This document shows, piece after piece, positions 22,733 through 31,962 of a stretch of 44,541 nt of DNA. Under the pieces are notes generated by a model. The model was given only the letters and a program-made list of their open reading frames with translations, was not told the DNA's origin and searched no databases. This DNA is from Peptococcaceae bacterium (GTDB lineage Bacteria > Bacillota > Desulfitobacteriia > Desulfitobacteriales > Syntrophobotulaceae): NCBI GenBank assembly GCA_012520405.1, contig JAAYOJ010000032.1:1-44541 (forward strand), written 5' to 3'. The number at the start of each line of letters is the position of its first letter. Within the stretch, counting starts at the first letter, position 1. The position numbers and the translations under genes were made by a program.

Positions 22733-23244
22733 ACTACACCGTAGGTATTCTTACTGCGAGCGATAAGGGTTCGCGGGGAGAGCGAGAAGACCGCAGCGGT
22801 CAGGTTATAAAAGAAATGGTGGAACAGCTTGGCTGGCAAGTTAAAGTTGCGGAAATTGTTCCGGATGAACAAAGTATTATTGAAGAGAAGCTCACTAGCT
22901 ATGCTGATGATCTAAAACTAAATATTGTATTTACCACCGGCGGCACAGGTTTTTCCCCGCGGGACGTAACACCTGAAGCTACCCTGGCCGTGGTAGAAAA
23001 ACTAACTCCGGGTATACCTGAAGCTATGCGTTGGGCGAGCTTGCAGATTACTCCCAGAGCTATGTTGTCCAGGGCTTGTGCGGGTATCAGAGGACAGACC
23101 GTTATTATTAACCTGCCGGGCAGCCCCAAAAGCGTGCAAGAATGTTTGCAAGTTATATTATCATCACTTGAACATGGCTTGGATATCTTAACAGGCAAGG
23201 GCGGCGAATGTGCCCGGCCGCTAAGCCCTGGTCAAGGTTCCTGA
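22729..23244 (+). CDS. mog: Molybdopterin adenylyltransferase (Mog/MoaB)
   Basis: A 171 aa protein that adenylylates molybdopterin before metal insertion by MoeA. It has the family signatures VGILTASDKGSRGEREDRSG, FTTGGTGFSPRDVTPEAT and INLPGSPKSVQECL. The ATG overlaps the moaC stop (ATGA), so the genes are co-translated. MogA and MoaB names are used interchangeably for this size class. Confidence 0.92.
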   Translation: MNYTVGILTASDKGSRGEREDRSGQVIKEMVEQLGWQVKVAEIVPDEQSIIEEKLTSYADDLKLNIVFTTGGTGFSPRDVTPEATLAVVEKLTPGIPEAMRWASLQITPRAMLSRACAGIRGQTVIINLPGSPKSVQECLQVILSSLEHGLDILTGKGGECARPLSPGQGS

Positions 23245-23259
23245 ATAGGAGGATAGTTT

Positions 23260-23763
23260 ATGGCAGATATCCCGGTAATTTGCTTTGTAGCAGCTAAATC
23301 AGGCACAGGTAAGACCACTTTTTTAGAAAAGTTAATTCGAGAAATGACAAGCAGGGGCTATGAACTGGGAGTAGTTAAAAGCGATGCTCACAGTTTTGAG
23401 ATAGACGTGCCCGGTAAAGATAGCTGGCGGTTTAGCCAAGCCGGGGCCAAAGCAACCGCTATTATAGGTCCGGATAAATATGCTTTAATTCAAAAAACCG
23501 ACAGCAAGAGGGATCTGGAGGATGTTTTGCCTCTTATTCAAGGCGTTGACATTATTCTTGTAGAAGGCTATAAAGCGGCCAATAGGCCCAAAATTGAAAT
23601 TGTTAGACGGGAGCGGGGGACAGAAATAGTCTCCGGTCTTGAGAATCTAATTGCCGTGGTTACTGACGTTAAAGAACTTAAAGTTCCTGTTCCGCTCCTG
23701 GATATCAATGATTATCAAGGCGTTGCCGATTTAATTGAGGACCGCTTTCTAACTAAAAAATAA
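23260..23763 (+). CDS. mobB: Molybdopterin-guanine dinucleotide biosynthesis protein MobB
   Basis: A P-loop GTP-binding protein of 167 aa that assists MobA in attaching GMP to molybdopterin. The Walker A motif AAKSGTGKTT lies near residue 12, followed by VVKSDAHSFEIDVPGKDSW and a later VDIILVEGYK segment, all typical of MobB. It follows mog by 15 bases with AGGAGG upstream. The partner mobA is not here but 16 kb away at 40208. The presence of MobA and MobB agrees with the need of both catalytic subunits for a bis-guanine-dinucleotide cofactor. Confidence 0.93.
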   Translation: MADIPVICFVAAKSGTGKTTFLEKLIREMTSRGYELGVVKSDAHSFEIDVPGKDSWRFSQAGAKATAIIGPDKYALIQKTDSKRDLEDVLPLIQGVDIILVEGYKAANRPKIEIVRRERGTEIVSGLENLIAVVTDVKELKVPVPLLDINDYQGVADLIEDRFLTKK

Positions 23764-23772
23764 GCATATAAG

Positions 23773-23804
23773 TTTAGATATCCTAAAAGAGAGGGATATC
23801 TAAA
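23773..23804 (+). terminator. 11-bp hairpin between mobB and the MOSC gene
   Basis: TTTAGATATCC (23773-23783) pairs perfectly with GGATATCTAAA (23794-23804) around a 10-base loop. Only GCTTTATT follows, so termination may be partial. Confidence 0.5.
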
Positions 23805-23851
23805 GCTTTATTGCCTAAAGGAGAAATAATATATAGGAGAGGGGTATCTAG

Positions 23852-24313
23852 ATGCCTAAAGTACTGGCTGTTAATATCAGTGAAACCAAAGGGGTTCCCA
23901 AACAGGAGGTTGAAAAGGGTTATTTTGAAGTGGAACATGGGCTGGTTGGAGATGCTCATGCCGGGGAATGGCATAGACAGGTAAGCCTGTTAGGAGTTGA
24001 AAGTGTTGATAAACTAAGGGCAGCCGGGCTTAAAGACCTTACTAACGGCAGATTTGCCGAGAATATAACTACCGAAGGCCTAATCCTTCATGAACTCCCT
24101 ATTGGCACCAGGCTCCATATTGGAGAAACAGTGATGGAAGTTACTCAAATAGGTAAAACCTGCCATAACAGCGGTTGTGCTATAAAAAGAGCTACCGGTG
24201 ACTGTGTTATGCCCCGCGAAGGGATTTTTGCCAGAGTAATCGTGCCGGGTTGGATTAAACCGGGTGACGAAATTAAAGTGCAGGAAAGAGACGGGCAGTT
24301 GCCGTTAATTTAA
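23852..24313 (+). CDS. MOSC-domain protein
   Basis: A 153 aa single MOSC domain. The domain is known from Moco sulfurase C termini and the YiiM and mARC proteins, where it binds molybdenum cofactor or handles sulfur. Visible landmarks are GLVGDAHAGEWHRQVSLL near residue 30, the region FAENITTEGL, and the conserved Cys region KTCHNSGCAI near residue 105. It follows the cofactor operon on the same strand and may be a cofactor carrier or delivery factor for the sigma-54 operon enzymes. Its stop overlaps the convergent gene by four bases. Confidence 0.85.
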   Translation: MPKVLAVNISETKGVPKQEVEKGYFEVEHGLVGDAHAGEWHRQVSLLGVESVDKLRAAGLKDLTNGRFAENITTEGLILHELPIGTRLHIGETVMEVTQIGKTCHNSGCAIKRATGDCVMPREGIFARVIVPGWIKPGDEIKVQERDGQLPLI

Positions 24314-24825
24314 TTATCCTGATTTTTCAGGTATAATAGCCCTCTTTTTTTGTACACTTCACCGTTATGATATATTGATTCAATTTCCTGATCTGTTAGT
24401 TCCCGGACAACTCTGGCGGGAGAACCCAAAATCAGGGAACGGGGCGGAAATACTTTGCGTTCCGGAATGAGAGACCCTGCCCCTACCAGGCAGTTTTCGC
24501 CAATTTCGGAGTTGTCGAGAATAATGGAACCCATGCCGATTAAACTTCCTTGACGGATTCGGCAACCATGAAGAACGCAGGAATGCCCAATACTAACATT
24601 ATCTTCAATAATAACCGGCTGTCCTTCATTAAGGTGGATAACACACAGATCCTGGATATTCGTTCCTTGGCCGATAGTGATAGGGCCAATATCTCCCCGC
24701 AGAATACTGTTAAACCAGATACTGGAATTATCGCCGATTTGGACTTGGCCGATAATACTAGCCCCGGGGGCTATGTAAACGTCTTTGCCGATTTGGGGTG
24801 TAAATCCATCAAATGGTATAAGCAT
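24310..24825 (-). CDS. Gamma-carbonic-anhydrase-family hexapeptide-repeat protein
   Basis: A 171 aa left-handed beta-helix protein with repeated hexapeptides (IGDNSS, IEDNVS, IGENCL). The three zinc ligands of the family appear as H64, H81 and H86 (VIHL and GHSCVLHG), so it may hydrate CO2, although many family members lack activity or bind other ligands. On the minus strand the ATG at 24823-24825 has AAAGGAG about 8 bases upstream. It is convergent with the MOSC gene, with a four-base overlap. Confidence 0.9.
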   Translation of the reverse strand: MLIPFDGFTPQIGKDVYIAPGASIIGQVQIGDNSSIWFNSILRGDIGPITIGQGTNIQDLCVIHLNEGQPVIIEDNVSIGHSCVLHGCRIRQGSLIGMGSIILDNSEIGENCLVGAGSLIPERKVFPPRSLILGSPARVVRELTDQEIESIYHNGEVYKKRGLLYLKNQDN

Positions 24826-25007
24826 AATTTTCTCCTTTCATCGTTTAGCGTTTTATATTAGTTATAAGATATTGAATAATAGTTGTATTATAGAATCTAA
24901 TTGCGCTTTTTGTCCAGACCGGGACTTTTAAAGAGCTGTAGGTTAGGTTATATTATCTATTATTACAACTTTTTTTATTTTGAACAGAATTAAGGGGATT
25001 TCTTAAA

Positions 25008-26462
25008 ATGGGAATGCGCATAAGGTTCTGGCTTGCTTTATGGTCAGGGAAATTAATATCCATAGCACTTAGGATTCTCGGGAAGAAAGGGACAACATTC
25101 CCGGGACTGGTAGCTAATAAAGTGTGTCCCGATTTTATTAAGCACTTAGCTGCTTCTTTCCAGGGAGAGATTGTTTTAATTACCGGAACCAACGGCAAAA
25201 CCACAACGAATAATATGTTGGCTAGCATTTTGAAAACAGCTAACAAAACAGTAGCTTTTAACCGGGAAGGAGCTAATATGCTTCCCGGAATTGCAGGAAC
25301 CTTGCTGCAAAATTCTTCTTTTTGGGGCCGAATAAAAAAAAGCTATTTATTATTAGAGGTGGATGAGGCTACAGTTCCCCGCTTATGCCGACAACTAACG
25401 CCCGGACTGGCGGTAATAACCAACTTTTTTCCTGACCAGCTTGATCGTTTTGGGGAACTTGATACTACCATAAGACTGGTCCAAGAGGCCCTGCCCTCTT
25501 CCACCAAACTTATTCTCAATGCTGATGACCCGCTGGTAGCTCAAATCGGCCTCAATCAAACCCAAGTTTTTTATTACGGTGCCGCAAGCCTGCCGGTAAG
25601 CGGGCCAAAAGACCTGGAATCAAGAGAAGGCAGATACTGTTTTCTTTGCGACCAGGAACTATTTTATGAAATTTTTCATTATGGTCAGCTTGGTATTTAC
25701 CACTGTGAACAATGCGGCTTTGAACGCCCTCAACCTCATATTGAAGCCTGGGATGTTCAGCAAAAACAGAACGGGATATCTTTTCGTCTGGCAATTAGTC
25801 CGGAGCACAGAGAAGGCAACAGCTATGGAGGTCAAACTATTGCTCAGGAAACAGGGGAATTTATAATCCCCCTTCAAGGTTATTACAACTTATATAATGC
25901 CCTGGCAGCCGTGAGTGCTGCCGAATGCTTAGGCCTCAGCTGGGAGGACAGTAGACAGGGACTGCTCAAATTTGTTTCCGATGCCGGAAGGATGGAGCAA
26001 TTTGCTCTTCCCTCTTGTCAGCTCACCCTTACCTTGGTTAAGAATCCCATGGGTTTTAACCAGGTGGTCAGCACCCTTATCGAACTGGACAGACCTTTGC
26101 ATTTGCTGTTGGCCATTAATGATCTCGCTGCCGACGGCCGTGATATTTCCTGGTTATGGGATGTGGATTTTGAAAGGTTTGTTTCCGGCGAGCCAAAAAT
26201 TAAAACAGTTATTTGTTCCGGTTTAAGAGCCGAGGATATGGCCTTAAGATTGAAATACGCCGGGTGGAGCGAAGATGTAATAAGCATTAATAAAAATCTG
26301 AAAGAAGCGGTGGCTGAGCTGGAAGCAAAGCAAATATTGCCTGATGAAGCTGTTTTTGTTTTATCTAGCTATACGGCACTCTTTCCGCTGAGGGAGATTT
26401 TGAACAGCAAAAAGGTAAGCTCTAATCCGATAATCAGTCACACTGAGGTGGAAGGTTTATGA
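25008..26462 (+). CDS. murT: Lipid II isoglutaminyl synthase subunit MurT
   Basis: A Mur-ligase-like ATP-dependent subunit of 484 aa that, with GatD, amidates the D-glutamate of lipid II. The P-loop is ITGTNGKTTTNNM near residue 60. A four-Cys zinc ribbon is inserted around residues 210-240 (FLCDQ and YHCEQCGF), a MurT hallmark. A central LNADDPLVAQ and a DUF1727-type C-terminal region follow. The stop overlaps the gatD start (ATGA). The pair is typical of Gram-positive bacteria and supports the host assignment. Confidence 0.94.
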   Translation: MGMRIRFWLALWSGKLISIALRILGKKGTTFPGLVANKVCPDFIKHLAASFQGEIVLITGTNGKTTTNNMLASILKTANKTVAFNREGANMLPGIAGTLLQNSSFWGRIKKSYLLLEVDEATVPRLCRQLTPGLAVITNFFPDQLDRFGELDTTIRLVQEALPSSTKLILNADDPLVAQIGLNQTQVFYYGAASLPVSGPKDLESREGRYCFLCDQELFYEIFHYGQLGIYHCEQCGFERPQPHIEAWDVQQKQNGISFRLAISPEHREGNSYGGQTIAQETGEFIIPLQGYYNLYNALAAVSAAECLGLSWEDSRQGLLKFVSDAGRMEQFALPSCQLTLTLVKNPMGFNQVVSTLIELDRPLHLLLAINDLAADGRDISWLWDVDFERFVSGEPKIKTVICSGLRAEDMALRLKYAGWSEDVISINKNLKEAVAELEAKQILPDEAVFVLSSYTALFPLREILNSKKVSSNPIISHTEVEGL

Positions 26463-27196
26463 AACTGACATTGTACCATCTTTATCCCGACCTGCTGGGT
26501 CTGTATGGAGACAGGGGAAACGTTTTAACCCTTAAGGCCAGGTGCCGGTGGCGGGATATCGATTTGAGGATTCACCCGGTTAGCCTAGGGGAAAATATTG
26601 ATTTTACCCAAGCGGATATTGTTTTTATGGGTGGGGGTTCGGATCGGGAACAAAATATCCTGGTTCAGGACTTAAGCTCCAGGGCCCAAGAATTGAAGCA
26701 GGCTGTGGAGGACGGCTTGGTGCTACTGGCGATTTGTGGAGGCTACCAACTCCTCGGTAAATACTATCAGACCGCTGACGGTCATAAAGTTCCGGGGTTA
26801 GAAATAATAGACTGTTATACGGTAGCCGGGCCTAAAAGAATGATCGGCAATGTTATTGCCAAAGTTGGCAATCCTACTCATGGTGAGACGGACCTTAATA
26901 CTCTGGTCGGATTTGAAAACCATTCCGGCAAAACCTATCTGGGGCCAGAGCTTAGCCCCCTGGCGGAGATTGTTCGGGGCTATGGCAATAACGGGGAAGA
27001 CGGCTCAGAGGGAGTAAGGTACAAAAATGTTTGGGGCACTTATCTGCATGGGCCACTTCTGCCCAAAAACCCTCACCTGGCGGACAATATATTGAGAGCG
27101 GCCTTAAAGCGCAGGGGCTATAACTCTGATCTTCCAGTGCTGGACGATAGTTTGGAAATCAAAGCCCACAAAGCAATTATCAATAGGTTTAGCTAG
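26459..27196 (+). CDS. gatD: Lipid II isoglutaminyl synthase glutaminase subunit GatD
   Basis: A class I glutamine amidotransferase of 245 aa that supplies ammonia to MurT. The catalytic Cys is C93 in LAICGGYQLLG, and the catalytic His lies in GTYLHGPLLPKNP near residue 196. The opening YPDLLGLYGDRGN is characteristic. Coupled to murT by a four-base overlap; together they finish the peptidoglycan stem amidation step. Confidence 0.94.
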   Translation: MKLTLYHLYPDLLGLYGDRGNVLTLKARCRWRDIDLRIHPVSLGENIDFTQADIVFMGGGSDREQNILVQDLSSRAQELKQAVEDGLVLLAICGGYQLLGKYYQTADGHKVPGLEIIDCYTVAGPKRMIGNVIAKVGNPTHGETDLNTLVGFENHSGKTYLGPELSPLAEIVRGYGNNGEDGSEGVRYKNVWGTYLHGPLLPKNPHLADNILRAALKRRGYNSDLPVLDDSLEIKAHKAIINRFS

Positions 27197-27268
27197 CTGC
27201 TGGAACAAATTACCTTGATGATTTAATGAAATAAATGGTAAATAAGCTTGTACTATAGGCCTAGTTCG

Positions 27269-27298
27269 TTGACACTTTTAGTGGTAAGTAGCTATAAT
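27269..27298 (+). promoter_or_regulatory. Strong sigma-A promoter of the toxin-antitoxin pair
   Basis: TTGACA at 27269-27274, an 18-base spacer, and TATAAT at 27293-27298. Both boxes match the consensus exactly. The start point would be near 27305, about 60 bases before the antitoxin start. Confidence 0.8.
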
Positions 27299-27364
27299 AA
27301 AGTATACTTATGAAAATTGGCTATTGCCTGAGAAAACCGGCCTTTATTTTAGGAGGTGCCTCGC

Positions 27365-27652
27365 TTGGCGGAGACAAGACGTATTGTAGTATGTTTACCG
27401 GAGAATATCATCGAAGAAGTCGACGATATTGTATCCATGGAGAAGAGAGATCGAAGCGATTTTATCAAAGAAGCAATTTACAGTGTTTTATTAGAACGGC
27501 GTAAAGCCGGGCTAAGAGAACAAATGCGACAGGGTTATTTGGAAATGGCTCAGATAAATCTCACTTTAGCCAAGGATTTATGCCAAGCTGAAGAAGAAGC
27601 AACAATTCGCTATGAAAGGAAATTGGCTTGGAGTGGCGGATATGAATATTAA
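27365..27652 (+). CDS. Ribbon-helix-helix antitoxin (MazE/EndoAI type)
   Basis: A 95 aa protein with an N-terminal ribbon-helix-helix fold ([20 protein letters not shown], then [13 protein letters not shown]) that would bind the operon promoter, and a charged C-terminal region that would wrap the toxin. The TTG at 27365 is chosen because AGGAGG at 27351-27356 sits 8 bases before it; an in-frame GTG at 27356 overlaps that site. It overlaps the toxin gene by 11 bases. Confidence 0.85.
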   Translation: MAETRRIVVCLPENIIEEVDDIVSMEKRDRSDFIKEAIYSVLLERRKAGLREQMRQGYLEMAQINLTLAKDLCQAEEEATIRYERKLAWSGGYEY

Positions 27653-27992
27653 ACGCGGGGAAATTTTTTATGCTGAATTAAACCCCGTTGTTGGTTCAGA
27701 ACAAGGCGGTACCCGTCCGGTTCTGGTAATTCAGAATGATATCGGTAATCAGTTCAGTCCCACAACCATTATTGCGGCCATAACCTCACAAATTACCAAA
27801 GCCAAACTACCCACTCATGTTGAAGTAAAAGCCAGAAGGAGCGGACTGGAAAGAGACTCGGTGATTTTAGCCGAACAGATAAGAACGATTGACAAAAGTC
27901 GGCTCAAAGAAAAAGTGGCTGTGCTGGATGAAGAAGTTATGCTCAGGGTTGATGAGGCTATCGAAATCAGTCTTGGTTTAACTGAACTATAG
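27642..27992 (+). CDS. MazF/EndoA-type mRNA endoribonuclease toxin
   Basis: A 116 aa PemK/MazF-family protein, the same size as B. subtilis EndoA. The family opening [20 protein letters not shown] with RPVLVIQND is followed by TIIAAITSQ and [13 protein letters not shown], which contain the expected active-site Arg, Ser and Thr. Such toxins cleave mRNA at short sequences and are held in check by the upstream antitoxin. The ATG at 27642 is preferred over a longer in-frame start that would extend into the antitoxin gene. Confidence 0.93.
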   Translation: MNIKRGEIFYAELNPVVGSEQGGTRPVLVIQNDIGNQFSPTTIIAAITSQITKAKLPTHVEVKARRSGLERDSVILAEQIRTIDKSRLKEKVAVLDEEVMLRVDEAIEISLGLTEL

Positions 27993-28032
27993 TCTGATTT
28001 TTAGGGTCAAATAGTATAAGTCAGTGCCACCT

Positions 28033-28063
28033 TCAGCGTTGAACCGAAACGCTGATTTTATTT
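28033..28063 (+). terminator. Terminator after the toxin gene
   Basis: TCAGCGTT (28033-28040) pairs with AACGCTGA (28048-28055) around a 7-base loop, followed by TTTTATTT. Confidence 0.85.
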
Positions 28064-28093
28064 CTATAGCTACATTAAGCAGGAGGTATTTTT

Positions 28094-30235
28094 TTGGATT
28101 TAGTTAAACTTATTGCCGGAGAAATGAATCTTAAACCCTGGCAGGTTGATGAAACTATAAAGCTTCTTGATTCGGGTAACACTATTCCCTTTATTGCCAG
28201 ATACCGCAAAGAAGCCACCGGTGAGCTGGATGAAACCGTACTGAGGGCTATGGTAGACAGGCTAGAATATCTTAGAAACCTGGAAAAAAGAAAAGAAGAA
28301 GTTTTGCGGCTTATCGATGAACAAGGAAAACTTAATCCCGAACTTAAAGCAAAGATTTTAACCGCCGCAAAATTGCAGGAAGTAGAAGACCTTTATCGGC
28401 CTTACAAGCAAAAGAAAAGAACCAGGGCCTCCATGGCCAGGGAAAAGGGATTGGAACCGCTGGCCCTCTGGCTTTTAAGCCAGCCTTTGGATGCCGATCC
28501 TGAACAGGAAGCCGTTAAATATCTTAATTTGGAAAAGGGGATAACGGAAACCAAGCAGACCTTATCAGGTGCCCAGGATATTATTGCCGAACAGGTCTCG
28601 GATGATGCTGAAGTCAGAAAACTTATTCGGGCTAAAAGCTATGAGAAGGCTGATATAGTGTCTAAGGCTAAAAAAGAAGAACGTTCCCCCTATGAAATGT
28701 ACTACGATTACAGGGAAGCTGTGCGCAGCATACCGCCGCACAGAATACTGGCCATCAATAGAGGGGAAAAAGAAGAATTCTTGACGGTAAACCTGGAGAT
28801 CGACCAGGAAATAATTCTGCCAATTATTGAAAAAAGGTATTTGAAAAACGGTCCATGTACACCTCTGGTTCAAGAAGCGATACACGACGCCTATAAACGT
28901 TTGCTGGCGCCCTCCATCGAGAGAGAAATCAGGGCGGAAATAACTACTAAGGCAGGGGAACAAGCAGTTAAAGTCTTTGCCGCTAATTTGCAACAGCTTC
29001 TGCTTCAACCTCCGGTGCGCAATAGGGTTATCTTAGGAATTGACCCCGGCTTTCGGACAGGCTGTAAATGGGCCATAATTTCCGATACTGGCCAACTTTT
29101 AGAAGTAGGAGTAATCTACCCGCACCCTCCCCAGAATAAAAGAGAAGAAGCTAAAAAAGAAATTATGAAAGCCGCCTTGGCCCATAAGGTGCAGATTATT
29201 GCCATCGGCAACGGGACTGCCTCCCGAGAGACGGAAGAAGTAGTGGCTGAAATGATTCAGGAAAACAAACTCTCTTTGGAATATATTATTGTCAGCGAAG
29301 CCGGGGCCTCGGTCTATTCTGCATCTCCGCTGGCTAAAGATGAGTTTCCTGATTTTGATTTATCCCTCCGCAGCGCTGTGTCCATTGCTCGCCGGCTCCA
29401 GGATCCCCTGGCTGAATTAGTAAAGATAGAGCCTAAGGCCATAGGGGTAGGCCAGTATCAGCATGATATTCAGCCCAAAATCTTGGAAAACTCTTTGGGC
29501 GGAGTAGTAGAATCTTGCGTCAATACGGTTGGTGTAGATTTAAATACGGCTTCATCTGCTATTCTAAAATTTGTGGCCGGCCTGAACAGCACGGCTGCCA
29601 AAAATATCGTCGCTTACAGGGAGAAGCATGGGAAATTCCGCTTACGTGAAGAACTAAAAAGAGTTCCCAGAATCGGGGAACAAACCTTTATCCAATGCGC
29701 GGGTTTTATCCGCATACCCGATGGGGACAATTATCTGGAGAATACACCTGTTCACCCCGAATCATATAATCTGGCCCTTAATATTCTAGCCAAAGCAGGT
29801 TTTAGTTTACCGGATTTAAAAAGCAAAACTTCTGAAGTACGCTCCACCCTAGCCTTGTTTTCGGCCGAAGAACTGGCGGAAGAGCTGGGGGCGGGAGTTC
29901 CGACAGTCAAGGATATAATCGAAGCTTTGCAAAGACCGGGTCGAGATCCTCGTGAGGATTTGCCCCGCCCGCTTTTGCGTAAAGATGTTACCCATCTGGA
30001 AGACTTGAGAGAAGGTATGATTCTGGAAGGAACAGTTAGAAATATAGTTGATTTTGGTTTATTTGTGGATATAGGCCTCAAAAATGACGGCTTGGTACAT
30101 ATTTCCCAACTCAGTACCAACTATGTCCGTCACCCGATAGAAGTGGCTGCAGTAGGTGATATAGTAAAGGTTAAAGTTATAGCCATCGATGCTGAACGGG
30201 GGCGAGTGGGTCTTTCCATGAAAGACTTGTACTAA
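28094..30235 (+). CDS. tex: Tex-family RNA-binding protein
   Basis: A 713 aa protein with the full Tex layout: N-terminal helical part with PFIARYRKEATG near residue 32, a YqgF/RNase H-like domain opening ILGIDPGFRTGCKWA near residue 315, helix-hairpin-helix segments around 500-560, and a C-terminal S1 RNA-binding domain (about 637-710, GTVRNIVDFGLFVDIGLKND). It probably acts in transcription or RNA handling; its exact role is not settled in most bacteria. The TTG start has AGGAGG 7 bases upstream. It is followed 18 bases later by the amidohydrolase gene. Confidence 0.95.
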   Translation: MDLVKLIAGEMNLKPWQVDETIKLLDSGNTIPFIARYRKEATGELDETVLRAMVDRLEYLRNLEKRKEEVLRLIDEQGKLNPELKAKILTAAKLQEVEDLYRPYKQKKRTRASMAREKGLEPLALWLLSQPLDADPEQEAVKYLNLEKGITETKQTLSGAQDIIAEQVSDDAEVRKLIRAKSYEKADIVSKAKKEERSPYEMYYDYREAVRSIPPHRILAINRGEKEEFLTVNLEIDQEIILPIIEKRYLKNGPCTPLVQEAIHDAYKRLLAPSIEREIRAEITTKAGEQAVKVFAANLQQLLLQPPVRNRVILGIDPGFRTGCKWAIISDTGQLLEVGVIYPHPPQNKREEAKKEIMKAALAHKVQIIAIGNGTASRETEEVVAEMIQENKLSLEYIIVSEAGASVYSASPLAKDEFPDFDLSLRSAVSIARRLQDPLAELVKIEPKAIGVGQYQHDIQPKILENSLGGVVESCVNTVGVDLNTASSAILKFVAGLNSTAAKNIVAYREKHGKFRLREELKRVPRIGEQTFIQCAGFIRIPDGDNYLENTPVHPESYNLALNILAKAGFSLPDLKSKTSEVRSTLALFSAEELAEELGAGVPTVKDIIEALQRPGRDPREDLPRPLLRKDVTHLEDLREGMILEGTVRNIVDFGLFVDIGLKNDGLVHISQLSTNYVRHPIEVAAVGDIVKVKVIAIDAERGRVGLSMKDLY

Positions 30236-30253
30236 TACGGGGAGGATAAAGAA

Positions 30254-31477
30254 TTGACTGAGTATCAACATATTATTATTGCCCATGGAAATATTATGAC
30301 CATGGAAGACAATCAGGATTTCACCGGCAGTATTTTAGTTCAAAAGGGGAAAATAGCTAAAATTTTAAAACACCCATTACAGTCAGAAATACCTGATGAG
30401 ACGGAGCTTAAGGCCATGTTCGGTTTAAAGCCTGACAGTGCGGTTAAAATATTTAATGCTTCCGGGCATTGGGTCTTACCCGGCTTTATTGATGCTCATA
30501 GCCATATAGGGATAGGCGAAGAGATTTACCAGTATGAAGGTGATGATATCAATGAGATGACCGATCCCTTGACCCCCGAGCTAAGAGCTATAGACGGAAT
30601 AAATCCTGAAGATGAAGCCTTCCGGGATGCTCGTCTGGGGGGAGTAACCGCCGCCTTTACCGGCCCGGGCAGCGCCAATGTCCTGGGAGGGACAGGGGTG
30701 GTACTTAAAACAGCAGGTCGGGTTGTGGAAGAAATGATAGTCAGGGATCCGGCCGGCCTCAAAGCAGCCTTTGGGGAAAACCCCAGATTTGTCTACGGGG
30801 AACAAAAGAAAATGCCTATGACCAGAATGGGTACAGCTGCTCTTCTCCGTCAGGCCCTGGTGGATGCTCAGGTTTACCGGGACAAACTGGAACAAGGGAA
30901 AAAAGATCCCGATAAACTACCGGAAAGGGACCTTGGACTGGAAACCATTAGTCTAGTCTTGGAAAGAAAAATTCCTTTAAGAGCCCATGCTCATAGAGCG
31001 GATGATATTATGACCGCTATCAGGATTGCTCGCGAATTTAATCTTGATCTTGTTTTAGACCATTGTACAGATGGGCACAAAATTGCCGATATTTTAAAAG
31101 AGTATGGTTATCCGGCTGTAGTCGGTCCCTCTCTAATTAATCGCTCTAAAGTGGAACTTAAGGACAAGACCTTTGAGACCCCGGGAATTTTGGCTCGAGC
31201 CGGGCTTAAGGTAGCGATTATGACCGACCATTCCGTTACTCCTATGCAATACCTGCCACTTTGTGCTGCCCTGGCTGTTAAAAGCGGCATGGATGAACAG
31301 GATGCGCTTAAGGCCATTACCATCTGGCCGGCGGAGATCTTGGGTGTTGCTCATAGAATCGGCTCTCTGGCTGAAGGAAAAGATGCTGACCTGGTAATAT
31401 GGGACCAGAAGCCCTTGAGTTTTCAAGCTGTGCCGCTAGTGGTGCTCATTAACGGCCGAGTAGTTAAACCGGAGTGA
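30254..31477 (+). CDS. Imidazolonepropionase-like amidohydrolase
   Basis: A 407 aa metal-dependent hydrolase of the amidohydrolase superfamily. The first metal motif is H82-x-H84 in IDAHSHIG, later ligands are in RAHAHRADD, LDHCTDGHK and the Asp of MTDHSV, and a composite beta domain closes both ends (ADLVIWDQKPL). Members act on cyclic amides, nucleobases or peptides; the substrate is not known here. The TTG start has GGAGG at 30241-30245. It lies between tex and tsaE on the same strand, with 7 bases to tsaE, suggesting co-transcription without a clear functional link. Confidence 0.88.
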   Translation: MTEYQHIIIAHGNIMTMEDNQDFTGSILVQKGKIAKILKHPLQSEIPDETELKAMFGLKPDSAVKIFNASGHWVLPGFIDAHSHIGIGEEIYQYEGDDINEMTDPLTPELRAIDGINPEDEAFRDARLGGVTAAFTGPGSANVLGGTGVVLKTAGRVVEEMIVRDPAGLKAAFGENPRFVYGEQKKMPMTRMGTAALLRQALVDAQVYRDKLEQGKKDPDKLPERDLGLETISLVLERKIPLRAHAHRADDIMTAIRIAREFNLDLVLDHCTDGHKIADILKEYGYPAVVGPSLINRSKVELKDKTFETPGILARAGLKVAIMTDHSVTPMQYLPLCAALAVKSGMDEQDALKAITIWPAEILGVAHRIGSLAEGKDADLVIWDQKPLSFQAVPLVVLINGRVVKPE

Positions 31478-31484
31478 TTTATAA

Positions 31485-31952
31485 TTGGAACATTTTGAAT
31501 CCACTGTTTTGTCAGCAAGCCCGCAAGAAACCTATAATCTAGGAAAAAAGATTGGTCAAAGCCTTACCGGAGGAGAAATAATCTGTCTATATGGAGATTT
31601 AGGGGCGGGCAAGACAGTCTTTGCCAAGGGATTGGGTCAAGGTTTAGGAGTAGAAGCTGAGATTACAAGCCCTACCTTTACATTAATTCAAGAGTATGAA
31701 TCTCCTTCCAAGGGACTGCAACTTATTCATATGGACCTCTATAGGCTTACTAATCCTGAAGAAGCTGAGATTATCGGTGTTACGGATTATTTTCGGGACG
31801 ATTGTGTTTGTTTGTTGGAATGGCCGGAAATAATTGAGGATTTACTGCCCTCGGATCACTGGCAAGTTTGGCTTGAGGGCAGCGGCGATTTGCCCAGGCA
31901 TATCCGGCTGGTACTTGCCAAGCAAGAGGAAAAATCATATATAGATAATTAG
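31485..31952 (+). CDS. tsaE: tRNA t6A synthesis ATPase TsaE
   Basis: A 155 aa P-loop protein that works with TsaB and TsaD in making N6-threonylcarbamoyladenosine at A37 of ANN-decoding tRNAs. Walker A GDLGAGKTVFAKGL near residue 40, then SPTFTLIQEYE and HMDLYRL are diagnostic. It uses a TTG start with GGAG 10 bases upstream. It opens the tsaE-tsaB-rimI-tsaD run found in many Firmicutes. Confidence 0.94.
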   Translation: MEHFESTVLSASPQETYNLGKKIGQSLTGGEIICLYGDLGAGKTVFAKGLGQGLGVEAEITSPTFTLIQEYESPSKGLQLIHMDLYRLTNPEEAEIIGVTDYFRDDCVCLLEWPEIIEDLLPSDHWQVWLEGSGDLPRHIRLVLAKQEEKSYIDN

Positions 31953-31962
31953 TGTGAGGCTT

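Noticed and set aside
27310-27504. A 64-codon ORF overlapping the antitoxin start
   Set aside because: It is in another frame of the antitoxin gene, lacks a ribosome binding site, and contradicts the clear AGGAGG-TTG start at 27365.
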